Shown in pieces: positions 9,074 to 18,492 of a stretch of 64,000 nucleotides of DNA. The stretch comes from Mesonia mobilis DSM 19841 (GTDB lineage: Bacteria > Bacteroidota > Bacteroidia > Flavobacteriales > Flavobacteriaceae), in the NCBI RefSeq assembly GCF_000423405.1, contig NZ_AUHX01000008.1, forward strand, positions 151,340-215,339, in the 5' to 3' direction. The first letter of the stretch is position 1, and each line of letters starts with the position of its first letter. The notes under the pieces are model-generated. The model was not told the origin of the DNA and did not search any database. It worked only from the letters and a program-made list of their open reading frames with translations. Both the position numbers and the translations under genes were made by a program.

Positions 9074-10042
9074 TTAATCTAATTTTCGTGCCTTTTGCAC
9101 CACTTTTACAAATATGATTAATCCAAAATAACCTAAGACCAATAATAATGGAATTAAGATAACTTTATAATATGTAATTCCTTTTTCTTTTATTTCAGTG
9201 GGAGTTCCTAAATCTACTAATCTCAAAAACTCAGCGTTAGCTACTTTTTCTCTATAAAGATATTGTAGTTGATCTTGAACCTGATTCCTGTTTTGTATAA
9301 CCACACCTAGATCTAAGTTATTCGCAGAGTTATAGAATGTTGAAGAGGCTTGTTGTTGTTTATTTATTGCCTTAGAGTAATTACCTACTAAACTATCTAT
9401 TTCTGAAATTAATTTTTCGTTTGCCTTAATTTGATTATTTAAGAAACTAAGATTAACATTATTATATTCTTGGTAATAAGGATTGTCTCTAAGCTGCTGA
9501 AGAATACTGTTTAATATTTTTGCTGAATTTATTTTTTTTGGATGTGAAAGAATTACTTTATAATACCTAAAATACCTAGCAAACATTTTAGCTTTTTCCT
9601 CTTCATTGATAAAGTTTGATTCTGAAACAAGTTCTAAAAAAGTCTCTTCTTCTTGAGAAAATCTAGAAATATTTACAATTGGTTTAATTTCTAGTTTTAA
9701 AGCTCCTGCATCTAGAGGAATTCCTAACTTTTCCAAGGCTAACGTATCTTTATGACCAATTTGATACGAGATTTGATTTATTGAATTAAAAACATATTCA
9801 GAACTTCCAAAATTAGAAGCAATAATCATTTCAGTTTTCACCAATTCTCCAGATTTCTTTTGAAGAAAATACCCCACGATAGCTCCAATAATAATTAATA
9901 CTGCCAAAACAATTGCATGCTTTAATATAAAAGCGATAAACCTTAAAAATAGATTCAATATATATTGAACTCCTTTTTTAAGTAATCGAAATAAATCGCC
10001 TAAATCTATTTCTTCATTGTTATTTTTTTGATGCTGACTCAT
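9074..10042 (-). CDS. Wzz-type polysaccharide chain-length regulator (PCP family)
   Basis: A 322-residue inner-membrane protein with the topology of polysaccharide co-polymerases. The N-terminal cytoplasmic part carries EEIDLGDLFRLLKKG, a Wzz-like leader. A first membrane helix lies at about residues 42-65, followed by a long periplasmic stretch with coiled-coil character. A second helix lies near residues 290-312 (LIPLLLVLGYFGLIIFVKVV), with a short basic tail. There is no C-terminal tyrosine kinase domain. Such proteins set the length of O-antigen or capsule chains. It is 3 bp from rfbB and overlaps the upstream gene by 1 bp, tying it to the sugar-precursor genes. Exact class (Wzz or Wzc-like) is uncertain. 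Confidence 0.75.
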   Translation of the reverse strand: MSQHQKNNNEEIDLGDLFRLLKKGVQYILNLFLRFIAFILKHAIVLAVLIIIGAIVGYFLQKKSGELVKTEMIIASNFGSSEYVFNSINQISYQIGHKDTLALEKLGIPLDAGALKLEIKPIVNISRFSQEEETFLELVSESNFINEEEKAKMFARYFRYYKVILSHPKKINSAKILNSILQQLRDNPYYQEYNNVNLSFLNNQIKANEKLISEIDSLVGNYSKAINKQQQASSTFYNSANNLDLGVVIQNRNQVQDQLQYLYREKVANAEFLRLVDLGTPTEIKEKGITYYKVILIPLLLVLGYFGLIIFVKVVQKARKLD

Positions 10043-11721
10043 TAATCGTTTAGTATTTGTTCTAAAATTTTTTCAGTTATTAAATAAGTAGGTTTTACTC
10101 CTGTCGTTCCTAAACCTCCTGATGCTAAGGTGCTTCCGGTTTCGAGCGGATTATCACTTGCATAATAAGCATACCTCACTTTTACTTTTGGTTTGATGCT
10201 GCCTCGCAATTTAGAAGCTGCTTGAATTGCTTTTTGATAGTGCGCACCTTCCATTTCTAAGCCGATCACATTCCAAGTCGAATCGTGAAAGAACGAAAGT
10301 ATATCTTTATTCTGAAGTGAAGTTCCTAAAACCGTGATCATCGCTCCATCATAAATATCGATCCCGTGACCTTCTAGGTGCTTTTTCTTCAACTTATTTT
10401 TAAAAGGATAATTATCTGCTGTTCCTTCAAACAAATGAGCAGTTGGGATCATAATATCTCCTTTTTTTCCTTCTAAAATTCCTGCCTTTCCCATAATTGA
10501 AATAGAATCAACATCTAAATGAATTTTTGTTTCTCCTAATTGAAAAGGCTTCAGCAGCTCATCAATCGTTTCATAAGCTTGCTCTCCAAACGCATAATCC
10601 ATCACAATAATTACAGGAGCATTTTCATCTTTTGAAGTTGAAAATTTCTCGTCCGGATGATCTATTTTTGAAGTATCGAAGAGCTGCACATTAATATTTG
10701 CTCCGCTTTTATCTTCAATATAAATCATTCCGTTATCTAAAGCAGTTTTCGTTACTTTTTGACGAAGTTTACCGTTAGCGCTATTACTTAAATCTTCATA
10801 AATAGCATTAATAGGTTTCTTTTTTAGCTCCGTTTTTAAAGCGATTGGCGCATAAAGTGTATTCATCACACTATGCATATTGGCGCTAATAATATGAAGT
10901 TGCCGTTGCAGCAAACCATTCTCAGATAAGGTTTGTTTTATTTTATCTGCCCAAACTTCACCGTGAATATGATGTCCTAACCGTTCTCGTAACACCGGCG
11001 TAAATGTGACAATACGTTTGTTATTGCTCAGCGCTTCATCGATCGCTAGACGACCTAAATTGTAAATAATATGTAAAAAACGTTCGGGCTTGTTCGAGGT
11101 ACTAAATAACGGATGTACTTGAGAAACTTCTTTAAACGTTCTTCCTAAAATATTTGCGGTATGCGTAAGTGCGATCTCACGCTCGGCTTTACTCAGTTCT
11201 TTTTGTTGTACGGCAGCTTCTAACTTTTGCCAATCTCTGTTTACGCTTCCTTCTTCATCGATAATTACGCGTTTCATAATCTTATGAGACTCGATAAATA
11301 AAAAGGTAAGATGCGTTAGAATATCGTAAATTTCAGATCGCCCGCGAGTAATTTCAATATTCATTTGCTCTTCGTCTATACGATAGCAATTTCTTCTTCT
11401 TTTTGGCGGCACGATGGGTGTAAAATGAGAATCGCCATAACCTTCATCGCTGGTTAAGTTGATGTATCGGCATTCTTCAATACCAATAGGTAAACGATCG
11501 ATTACGTATAATAACCCGTGAAGTTCTAATTTTTCATCAGCAACAGAACCATAAATTTCGGGTCTTAAAATAAGTAAAGCTTCTCTTAAAGTTTCTCCGG
11601 AAACGCCCATAGGTTTATAAAACCCACGATTAAAAAGGTGACGCATCGTGATGTACATTCGTTCGATCGCATTAGAGCTTTCTTGGGCTCGGTTTCTTCC
11701 TGTATTTATAAGGTTACTCAT
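10042..11721 (-). CDS. DUF6909-like protein with a nucleosidase-like C-terminal motif
   Basis: A 559-residue cytoplasmic protein without signal peptide or membrane helix. I associate it with the Bacteroidota family DUF6909 from memory and am not certain of the number. The function is unknown. The N-terminal half is helical with a basic cluster (PPKRRRNC). The C-terminal half contains GLEMEGAHYQKAI followed about 30 residues later by YYASDNPLETGS. This resembles the MEGAA...SD active-site pattern of the MTA/SAH nucleosidase and purine nucleoside phosphorylase fold, so a nucleoside- or nucleotide-processing role is possible (inference). It is 24 bp downstream of the GH3 gene and overlaps the Wzz gene by 1 bp. 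Confidence 0.65.
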   Translation of the reverse strand: MSNLINTGRNRAQESSNAIERMYITMRHLFNRGFYKPMGVSGETLREALLILRPEIYGSVADEKLELHGLLYVIDRLPIGIEECRYINLTSDEGYGDSHFTPIVPPKRRRNCYRIDEEQMNIEITRGRSEIYDILTHLTFLFIESHKIMKRVIIDEEGSVNRDWQKLEAAVQQKELSKAEREIALTHTANILGRTFKEVSQVHPLFSTSNKPERFLHIIYNLGRLAIDEALSNNKRIVTFTPVLRERLGHHIHGEVWADKIKQTLSENGLLQRQLHIISANMHSVMNTLYAPIALKTELKKKPINAIYEDLSNSANGKLRQKVTKTALDNGMIYIEDKSGANINVQLFDTSKIDHPDEKFSTSKDENAPVIIVMDYAFGEQAYETIDELLKPFQLGETKIHLDVDSISIMGKAGILEGKKGDIMIPTAHLFEGTADNYPFKNKLKKKHLEGHGIDIYDGAMITVLGTSLQNKDILSFFHDSTWNVIGLEMEGAHYQKAIQAASKLRGSIKPKVKVRYAYYASDNPLETGSTLASGGLGTTGVKPTYLITEKILEQILND

Positions 11722-11745
11722 GAAGTGATAAATATATAATAATTT

Positions 11746-13239
11746 TTATTGCTGAAGTTTTTCAAGCTCATCGGCTATTTTTCGGTCATTGGCTAAACGC
11801 GGAATTTTATTTTGCCCGCCCAATTTTCCGATCGATTTCATATACTGTTGAAAACCTTCTTTTTTTACGGTTGAAATCACCAAAGGTTTTAAAATATTTC
11901 CTTCAATTAAATCTTTATAATACGAATTTTGCTCTTGTAAACGTCGATCTAAAAAGGCGGAAAGTTTTGGTAATGACTCCGGTTCTTTTTCAAACTCAAT
12001 AAACCATTCGTGATACGGCAAACCTTCTTTTGGGTTAATTTGTGGCGCCACGGTAAATTCTGCGATCTGAAAGTTAAACTCCTTGGTTGCTTCACTCATC
12101 GCAGCTTCCACTTCTTTAGCAATCACATGTTCTCCAAAAGCTGAAGTAAAATGTTTTATTCTACCTGAAACAATAACCCGATAAGGTTTTGTGTTGGTAA
12201 ACATAACGGTATCTCCCAAATTATAAGCCCATAAACCGGCGTTGGTAGAAATTACCATCACGTAATTCACATTAGTTTCTACTTCACCAATGGTTAATCG
12301 TTGCGGATTTTCAGAAAAAAAATCCTCTGCTTTTATAAACTCATAAAAAATACCGGAATTTAAACGCAAGAGCATTCCTTTCTCGTCTTGCTTATCTTGG
12401 TAAGCAAAAAACCCTTCAGAAGCGGGAAAAAGCTCGATACTTGGTACTTTTCTACCGATGAGATTTTCAAATTTTGCTCGGTAAGGTTCAAAATTAACGC
12501 CACCGTAAATAAACAGATCAAACTCAGGGAAAACTTCGCCTACTTTCTTTCCTGTTTTTTGATAGATCTTTTCAAAATACATTTGCACCCAAGAAGGAAT
12601 TCCGCTAATTACGGTCATATTTTCCGCTAGCGTTTCTTCTATGATCGCTTCAATTTTATCTTCCCAATCTTCAATGCAATTGGTATCCCAACTGGGCAAT
12701 CTGTTTTTCTGCAAATAGGAAGGCACAAAATGCGCCACGATCCCAGAAAGTCGACCTAATTGTATTCCGTTTTTGCTGTCTAATTTCGGACTCCCTTGCA
12801 AAAAGATCATCTTACCATCAACAAAATCGGCATTTCCGGTTTCAGCAATATAATTAAGAATAGCGTTTCTCGCTCCGTTAATGTGCGTTGGCATCGATTC
12901 TTTGGTAAGCGGAATGTATTTTGCTCCGCTTGTCGTCCCTGAAGTTTTAGCAAAATAGAGCGGTTTACCCGGCCATAAAATATTTTCTTTTCCTTCAACT
13001 ACTTGATTTACGTAAGGTTTTAACTCTTCATAATCACGAATAGGAACTTGCTGAGCAAAATCTTGCGTAGATTGAATCTTATCGAAGCTGTGATCTTTAC
13101 CAAAGCTTGTATTTTTAGCTTGCTGAATAAGCTGCTGAAATACTTTTTGCTGAGTTTCAACCGGTTTTGAAGCCCAACTTTGCGTTTGATGTTTGATATA
13201 GTTAGCAAAAATTTTTGCAGCAAAAGACTTTAAACTCAT
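11746..13239 (-). CDS. GH3-family acyl-adenylating enzyme (bacterial)
   Basis: A 497-residue protein of the GH3 family, first known from plant auxin-amino acid conjugases and widespread in Bacteroidota. Visible motifs are the ATP/AMP-binding loop YFAKTSGTTSGAKYIPL at about residues 93-109, EGFFAYQ in the middle, VNYVMVISTNAGLWAYNLGDTV, and SGRIKHFTSAFGEHV near the C-terminal domain. These match the ANL superfamily adenylation fold. It probably activates a carboxylate with ATP and transfers it to an amine or thiol, but the bacterial substrate is unknown. It starts 1 bp after the M23 peptidase stop. Confidence 0.85.
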   Translation of the reverse strand: MSLKSFAAKIFANYIKHQTQSWASKPVETQQKVFQQLIQQAKNTSFGKDHSFDKIQSTQDFAQQVPIRDYEELKPYVNQVVEGKENILWPGKPLYFAKTSGTTSGAKYIPLTKESMPTHINGARNAILNYIAETGNADFVDGKMIFLQGSPKLDSKNGIQLGRLSGIVAHFVPSYLQKNRLPSWDTNCIEDWEDKIEAIIEETLAENMTVISGIPSWVQMYFEKIYQKTGKKVGEVFPEFDLFIYGGVNFEPYRAKFENLIGRKVPSIELFPASEGFFAYQDKQDEKGMLLRLNSGIFYEFIKAEDFFSENPQRLTIGEVETNVNYVMVISTNAGLWAYNLGDTVMFTNTKPYRVIVSGRIKHFTSAFGEHVIAKEVEAAMSEATKEFNFQIAEFTVAPQINPKEGLPYHEWFIEFEKEPESLPKLSAFLDRRLQEQNSYYKDLIEGNILKPLVISTVKKEGFQQYMKSIGKLGGQNKIPRLANDRKIADELEKLQQ

Positions 13240-13240
13240 A

Positions 13241-14107
13241 CTATTCGAATTCTAAAAAATCTGTTGGATTTACCGGTCTACCGTTACTCCACAATTCAAA
13301 ATGTAAATGCGGTCCGGTACTTAATTCTCCCGTAGAACCAACCATCCCAATCACTTCTCCCTTTTTTACCAATTCTCCTTGCTCTTTTGCTAAAGAGGAA
13401 TTGTGCTTGTAAACCGAAATTAAACCGTAACGATGTTCGATGATAATTACATATCCTGTTTCTGCCGTCCATTCAGAAAAAACTACGGTTCCTTCTGCGG
13501 TGGCTTTAACAGGTGTATTTTTTGTAGTCACAATATCGACTGCAAAATGATTTTCTTCTGCATTATAAGCTTCAGAAATTTGCCCTTTTACCGGCGGAAA
13601 TAATTTAAAATCGGTACGATCCACCGCAACATCGATCACGTTATATTTGTCTTCTTGTTCTACTTGTTCTCGAAGTAGCGAATCTTCTTTGGAAGGGTTT
13701 AAAGTAACTTCAGCAATATTTTCATTAGTATTAAGTATAGAATCTTTATTAAAATTCTCTACAGAAACCTTTCCGCTTAATACATTGCTAATCGATTTGA
13801 AATATTGATTTTGTTTATGGATAACTTGTTGTAACGAATCTGTTTTTAAGACGAGTTGTGTGGCTTGATGATTTAATTTTGCTGAAGAATAACCCGGTAT
13901 GTATTCTCTTAACGGCGTAAATGCAATGAATAAGGTAGTTAAAATAATTAGTACCAACATCGAAACTCCCACAGTTACAAATACATTAAGTCGGGTGAGT
14001 TTAAATGCAAATTTTTCTTCAAAAGTATCTTCATTTAATACCACTAAACGGTATTTATGAAGTAGCTTTTTTGCAAGTTTTTTTTCTTTATTTTTCTTCT
14101 TTGCCAT
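13241..14107 (-). CDS. M23-family metallopeptidase (murein endopeptidase)
   Basis: A 288-residue membrane-anchored peptidase. It has a basic cytoplasmic N-terminus (MAKKKNKEKKLAKK), one membrane helix at about residues 42-65, a coiled-coil periplasmic linker, and a C-terminal LytM/M23 domain. The zinc-site motifs are intact: HFAVDI (HxxxD) and HLHFELW (HxH). Family members cut cross-links of peptidoglycan or activate amidases. It is the first gene of the long minus-strand run and is divergent from tatA. A TAnnTTTG-type -7 element on its strand lies at 14125-14132. Confidence 0.9.
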   Translation of the reverse strand: MAKKKNKEKKLAKKLLHKYRLVVLNEDTFEEKFAFKLTRLNVFVTVGVSMLVLIILTTLFIAFTPLREYIPGYSSAKLNHQATQLVLKTDSLQQVIHKQNQYFKSISNVLSGKVSVENFNKDSILNTNENIAEVTLNPSKEDSLLREQVEQEDKYNVIDVAVDRTDFKLFPPVKGQISEAYNAEENHFAVDIVTTKNTPVKATAEGTVVFSEWTAETGYVIIIEHRYGLISVYKHNSSLAKEQGELVKKGEVIGMVGSTGELSTGPHLHFELWSNGRPVNPTDFLEFE

Positions 14108-14124
14108 ACAAGCGAATTACAATA

Positions 14125-14132
14125 CAAATATA
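14125..14132 (-). promoter_or_regulatory. Candidate -7 promoter element of the M23/GH3/polysaccharide run
   Basis: On the minus strand this reads TATATTTG, a perfect match to the Bacteroidota -7 consensus TAnnTTTG, 18 bp before the M23 start. I do not see a convincing -33 element, so confidence is moderate. Confidence 0.4.
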
Positions 14133-14195
14133 GAATAATCTATTATTGTGAGCTTATTTATTAAGATGTTAACGCAAACATTAAATATTAATTAT

Positions 14196-14203
14196 TATGT
14201 TTG
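14196..14203 (+). promoter_or_regulatory. Candidate -7 promoter element of tatA
   Basis: TATGTTTG matches TAnnTTTG and lies 22 bp before the tatA start. The -33 element is weak. Confidence 0.45.
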
Positions 14204-14225
14204 TAGTACATTAAAACATTAAATT

Positions 14226-14423
14226 ATGTCATTAGGTATTTTTTTAGTAATTGGAGCCTGGCAATACATTATCATTGGTGTAGTTGTTTTACTTTTATTT
14301 GGCGGAAAAAAGATTCCTGAATTAATGAAGGGATTAGGAAGCGGAATAAAAGAATTTAAAGATGCTTCAAAAGAAGATGAACCAACTACTGACAAAAAAG
14401 TTGAAGACAATAAACAATCATAA
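14226..14423 (+). CDS. tatA: Twin-arginine translocase subunit TatA/TatE
   Basis: TatA forms the pore-like part of the Tat pathway that exports folded proteins. The 65-residue protein has one N-terminal membrane helix (about residues 9-25), the hinge [21 protein letters not shown], which is the hallmark FGxxKIPEL motif followed by an amphipathic helix, and an acidic, charged tail. It is monocistronic, divergent from the M23 gene, and ends before a strong bidirectional terminator. No tatC is in the window. Confidence 0.92.
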   Translation: MSLGIFLVIGAWQYIIIGVVVLLLFGGKKIPELMKGLGSGIKEFKDASKEDEPTTDKKVEDNKQS

Positions 14424-14452
14424 AAGTTTATTCGACAAAAACCATTTGAAAT

Positions 14453-14487
14453 AAAAAAGCCCGATGAAATTTTCATCGGGCTTTTTT
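14453..14487. terminator. Bidirectional intrinsic terminator (tatA / DUF4837 gene)
   Basis: A perfect 17-bp inverted repeat with arms at 14453-14469 and 14471-14487. The GC core is GCCCGATGAAA, and flanking A and T runs make it work on both strands. It lies between the convergent tatA and DUF4837 genes. Confidence 0.85.
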
Positions 14488-14488
14488 A

Positions 14489-15466
14489 TTATTGAAACTT
14501 GACAGATCTTAAGATGGATTCGAGCTCAAAAATATTATCTCGTTTGGTATTTGAAGGTTTAAATACAAAGCCTTCTAGCACTAAATAGCGGTCATTCTCT
14601 TCATCTCTTACCGCATAATTAATAAAAGGTCCCGCCATAAAAGCGCCTTTTACTTCCCAAGTTCCTTTGGTTTCGTAAGCAAATTTACCATCTATTTTAG
14701 TTTCAAATAAATATGGCGCATAAGCTTCTTCGGTAATCATAAAAGAACCTTCATTTGGTCCCGGCACGTGTTGCTCACCAATGGAGTCACGCATTTTAAT
14801 AATATTACCAATTACATTCGTGTCTTTATCGATCACTTGCATAGGTACTTCATAAACCAGAATTTCCATACTACCGTGTTTAATGTCTTTTCTAATCCAG
14901 AAAAAATCGTCTTCGGTCTTCGCATAACGATATGCTGTAGGAAACTTCATACTCACGCCTAAAGATTCTTCTAGTTTTTGATCGCTTTTTAAAGATTTTG
15001 AAATTCTGCGTTGTTGCTCTTTTAATTCAGCTTTTATATAGGTCTGAATGATCTTTTCGGTATTTTCATTAATTACTTTATTAATTTCTGAAGGTGTTGC
15101 TCCAGAAATATAAATACCGGTTTGTGGTTTCGCCATCGTGTCTTTTACAACTTCAAAATTAGCCGACTGACTGTTTTTAATGTATAAAAACGTTCGGTTT
15201 CTTGCGGCAAAACCAGAAAATGCTTTCGGCGGAATTTGATTAAGCGAAAATAAAGGTTCTTGCTGTGGTAAACCATCTACCGGAGCGGCAAGTTTTTCTC
15301 TTAAATTCTCCCCTACTTGGCCTTCCCATAATTCGTTATCGATCACGATAGAAAGACTATTTAATCTTCCGGATGACTCTGAAAGTATTTTTTCGTTTTT
15401 ATTATTAGATTCTTTACACCCGATGAGTAACACGATGCTGAAGAATAAAACGGCAATTTTTTTCAT
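14489..15466 (-). CDS. DUF4837 family lipoprotein
   Basis: A 325-residue predicted lipoprotein. The signal peptide ends in the lipobox LLIGC at about residues 13-17, followed by SNNKNEK. The body matches the Bacteroidota family DUF4837, with conserved text such as YRYAKTEDDFFWIRKD and the region ending KGAFMAGPFINYAVRDE. Its function is unknown, and the protein is expected in the periplasm, lipid-anchored. It lies 22 bp downstream of the MltD-like transglycosylase, so the pair may act together at the envelope (inference). Confidence 0.82.
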   Translation of the reverse strand: MKKIAVLFFSIVLLIGCKESNNKNEKILSESSGRLNSLSIVIDNELWEGQVGENLREKLAAPVDGLPQQEPLFSLNQIPPKAFSGFAARNRTFLYIKNSQSANFEVVKDTMAKPQTGIYISGATPSEINKVINENTEKIIQTYIKAELKEQQRRISKSLKSDQKLEESLGVSMKFPTAYRYAKTEDDFFWIRKDIKHGSMEILVYEVPMQVIDKDTNVIGNIIKMRDSIGEQHVPGPNEGSFMITEEAYAPYLFETKIDGKFAYETKGTWEVKGAFMAGPFINYAVRDEENDRYLVLEGFVFKPSNTKRDNIFELESILRSVKFQ

Positions 15467-15488
15467 TTGTTTGACTTTTGATTAGTGC

Positions 15489-17111
15489 TTAACCGTTAGA
15501 AACTTTTAATTTCATTCCCGGTTTTAACTTGTTCCCGCTAATATCATTCCACTTTTGAATGTTTTGCACCGTAATCCCAGGAAATTTTTTAGAGATGCTC
15601 CACAGCGAGTCTCCTTTTCTTACAATATAATACTTTTCTGAAGTTTTTACAGAAGTGTTTTTTGTTGAAGTGGGCTTCTGAATATTCACCGGATTGCTCG
15701 CGACCGGCTTTCTGGGGTAAATGGTTAAATATTGCCCCACGCGAATATTATTGCTTCGTAAATTATTCCAACGTCTGATTTTACTTACACCAACACCAAA
15801 TTTTTCAGCAATTCTTCCTAAGTAATCTCCAGATCTTACGCGGTATCTAATTTTATCGTCGGCTTCGTAGTATTTTGGTAGTGGTTTTTCTTCCGCAGTA
15901 GCTAAAATGGCTTCTTCAGCATAATTGTAAATCAAATTTTCATTGGCCACAAAAATACCGGTCTCCACTAAAGGCAACCGAATATAGTATTCTTCATCTT
16001 TAATAAACGGAACAATATTAAGCTTATAACTCGGATTTAAGAACTCTAATAATTCGGTATCAATATTGGTAACACGCGTAATTTGATCAAATTTAATGAG
16101 CTGTTTTACCTTCACGGTATCGGTTTCAAAATAAGTGATCTCCGGTTGGTAAGGTTGATAACCATGCTCATCGGCGTATTCAAATAAATACATCGTAGCT
16201 AAAAATGCCGGCACATAACCTGCGGTTTCTCTTGGTAAATAATTGCGAAGTTCCCAATAATCGGTGTTTCCGCCGCTTCTACGAATGGCTTTAGAAACGT
16301 TACCGGGTCCAGAATTGTAAGAAGCCAACACCAGATCCCAATCGCCAAAAGTTTTGTATAAATTAGATAAGTATTGACAAGCAGCTTCGGTAGCTAAAAC
16401 CGGATCCATACGTTCATCTACGTAACTACTCACGTCTAAACCGTGCATTTTACCGGTGGCAAACATAAATTGCCAAAGACCGGTCGCTCCTACTCTAGAT
16501 TTAGCACGCGGATTTAAAGCTGATTCTACAATCGCTAAATATTTTATTTCTAGAGGAATATCGTATTTATCGAGTTTCTCTTCAAATAACGGAAAATAAT
16601 AATGCCCTAACGACATTAAACGCTCCATCACTTCTTTATCGCGCTTTAAATAATATTGGATAACGCTTTCTAAAGACTCGTTATAAGTAACATTAAAAGG
16701 AGTTTTTGCATTTAAAAGCGCTAGACGTTCTTTTAAAACTTCTGTTGAAATAGCTTTGTTAACCGTATCGTTATAAGGAATATTTTCAATGCTTTCTTGC
16801 ATCTCGTCGTATAAACGAGAATCTAAGAGTGTTTGCTGCCAAATAGAATCGATTAAAGCGGGTTGATGATAATCGCGTAAACCAAACAGCACCTCTTCAT
16901 TTAAAAAACTCGAAGAGCGTGAAAATGCCGTAAATTGAGGCTCGATCACTCGGTCGAAACCGGGATGTCTTTCAGCTTTTTTGGTAAAATCTATTTCTTC
17001 TTGGGTTTCTTCAACTTCTACCGCAATAGAATCTTTTTCTTGCTTTGGGGTTTGTGCAAAAACGATCCCTGAGCAAAATGTGATTCCTAAAACAACATTT
17101 TTTATCTTCAT
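15489..17111 (-). CDS. MltD-like lytic transglycosylase with two LysM domains
   Basis: A 540-residue periplasmic enzyme predicted to cleave peptidoglycan glycan strands. The start is the ATG at 17111 (MKIKNVVLGITFCSGIVFAQ), which gives a clean signal peptide; the frame open to 17150 adds a non-signal leader. The SLT domain lies at about residues 170-290, with the catalytic glutamate in AIVESALNPRAKS, then GATGLWQF and ASYNSGPGNV. Two LysM repeats lie near the C-terminus: YRVRSGDYLGRIAEKFGV and YYIVRKGDSLWSISKKF. This architecture matches MltD. The DUF4837 lipoprotein gene follows after 22 bp. Confidence 0.92.
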   Translation of the reverse strand: MKIKNVVLGITFCSGIVFAQTPKQEKDSIAVEVEETQEEIDFTKKAERHPGFDRVIEPQFTAFSRSSSFLNEEVLFGLRDYHQPALIDSIWQQTLLDSRLYDEMQESIENIPYNDTVNKAISTEVLKERLALLNAKTPFNVTYNESLESVIQYYLKRDKEVMERLMSLGHYYFPLFEEKLDKYDIPLEIKYLAIVESALNPRAKSRVGATGLWQFMFATGKMHGLDVSSYVDERMDPVLATEAACQYLSNLYKTFGDWDLVLASYNSGPGNVSKAIRRSGGNTDYWELRNYLPRETAGYVPAFLATMYLFEYADEHGYQPYQPEITYFETDTVKVKQLIKFDQITRVTNIDTELLEFLNPSYKLNIVPFIKDEEYYIRLPLVETGIFVANENLIYNYAEEAILATAEEKPLPKYYEADDKIRYRVRSGDYLGRIAEKFGVGVSKIRRWNNLRSNNIRVGQYLTIYPRKPVASNPVNIQKPTSTKNTSVKTSEKYYIVRKGDSLWSISKKFPGITVQNIQKWNDISGNKLKPGMKLKVSNG

Positions 17112-17147
17112 ATAGCTAATTTTCCCGTTAAAAATGGGGTATAACAA

Positions 17148-17189
17148 CACCTATACTAAAACTCAATTTGCAGAATATTAGTATAGGTG
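17148..17189. repeat. 12-bp inverted repeat between pgk and the transglycosylase gene
   Basis: Perfect arms CACCTATACTAA (17148-17159) and its complement (17178-17189) are separated by 18 bp. No T-run follows on the minus strand, so it is not a classical terminator. It could be a leader structure or operator for the transglycosylase gene. Confidence 0.5.
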
Positions 17190-17217
17190 ATTTATTAAAT
17201 TGAAACAAGAATTATGC

Positions 17218-18405
17218 CTAAGCTTCTTCTATTGCGGCAATACCCGGTAAAGATTTACCTTCTAGTAATTCTAACATCGCTCCACCACCGGTAGATACGT
17301 AACTTACTTTATCTTCAAAACCAAATTGTTTTACCGCAGCAACACTGTCGCCACCTCCTACAAGAGAAAAAGCTCCGTTTTTAGTAGCTTCAGCAACAAA
17401 ATTACCTACAGCAATGGTTCCTTTAGCAAAAGCATCCATTTCGAAAACTCCTAAAGGTCCGTTCCAAAGAATAATTTTTGAATCTAAAATTACTTGCTTT
17501 AAGTTTTCTAAAGATTTAGGCCCGGCATCTAAGCCCATCCAACCCTCTGGAATACTATCGATCGCTGAAGTATCTTTATTGGCATTAGCATCAAATTTAT
17601 CGGCAATTACACAATCTACCGGAAGTACGATATTGGTATTTTGCTCTTTTGCTTTCTTTAAAATTGAAAGTGCCAATTCTTGCTTATCGTCTTCTACTAA
17701 AGAATCTCCAATACTTCCGCCTTGGGCTTTTATAAACGTATAAGCCATACCTCCGCCGATAATTAGGTTATCTACTTTTGGTAAAATATTTTCGATCACT
17801 GTAATTTTTGAAGAAACTTTTGCTCCTCCTAAAATTGCAGTTACCGGTTTTTCTTCTGAATGTAAAACTTTATCTAAGCTCTTAATTTCTTTAGCTAATA
17901 AATAACCGAAACATTTTTCTTCAAAAAATTGTGCTACGATCGTTGTTGAAGCGTGCGCTCTGTGCGCCGTACCAAATGCATCGTTAATGTAAACATCACC
18001 GTGTTTAGCTAATTTTTCAGCAAAAGCTTGATCTCCTTTTTTCTCTTCTTCATAAAAACGAAGATTTTCAAGTACTAAAACTTCTCCGCTTTTTAAATTG
18101 CTAGACATTTCAAAAGCTTCTTCACTTACGCAATCGCCGGCAAATTTTACTTGTACGCCAATTACTTCAGAAACTTTGTTGACGATATGTTTTAAAGAAA
18201 ATTCTTCTTGAACGCCGCTTGGTCTTCCTAAATGCGACATTAAAACTACTGCGCCGCCGTCTTCCAAAACTTTTGTAATACTCGGTTTAGCAGCTTCGAT
18301 TCTTGTAGCATCGGTCACCTCGTGTTTTTCGTTAAGAGGCACGTTAAAATCTACACGTATTAAAGCTTTCTTATCTTTAAAATTATAGTCTTCAATGGTT
18401 TTCAT
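17218..18405 (-). CDS. pgk: Phosphoglycerate kinase
   Basis: Pgk transfers phosphate between 1,3-bisphosphoglycerate and ADP in glycolysis and gluconeogenesis. The 395-residue protein has the substrate-binding VDFNVPL near the N-terminus, [21 protein letters not shown], the central [19 protein letters not shown], and the nucleotide-binding GGGDSVAAV with [13 protein letters not shown] at the C-terminus. Full length. It is a single gene, divergent from holB. Confidence 0.97.
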   Translation of the reverse strand: MKTIEDYNFKDKKALIRVDFNVPLNEKHEVTDATRIEAAKPSITKVLEDGGAVVLMSHLGRPSGVQEEFSLKHIVNKVSEVIGVQVKFAGDCVSEEAFEMSSNLKSGEVLVLENLRFYEEEKKGDQAFAEKLAKHGDVYINDAFGTAHRAHASTTIVAQFFEEKCFGYLLAKEIKSLDKVLHSEEKPVTAILGGAKVSSKITVIENILPKVDNLIIGGGMAYTFIKAQGGSIGDSLVEDDKQELALSILKKAKEQNTNIVLPVDCVIADKFDANANKDTSAIDSIPEGWMGLDAGPKSLENLKQVILDSKIILWNGPLGVFEMDAFAKGTIAVGNFVAEATKNGAFSLVGGGDSVAAVKQFGFEDKVSYVSTGGGAMLELLEGKSLPGIAAIEEA

Positions 18406-18492
18406 AAATATGTTTTTTTCAAATTTAATTATTTATTGCTTTGTGAAGTAAATTCAACCAAAATAAATCTAAAATAACTATTTTCGCCCGGT

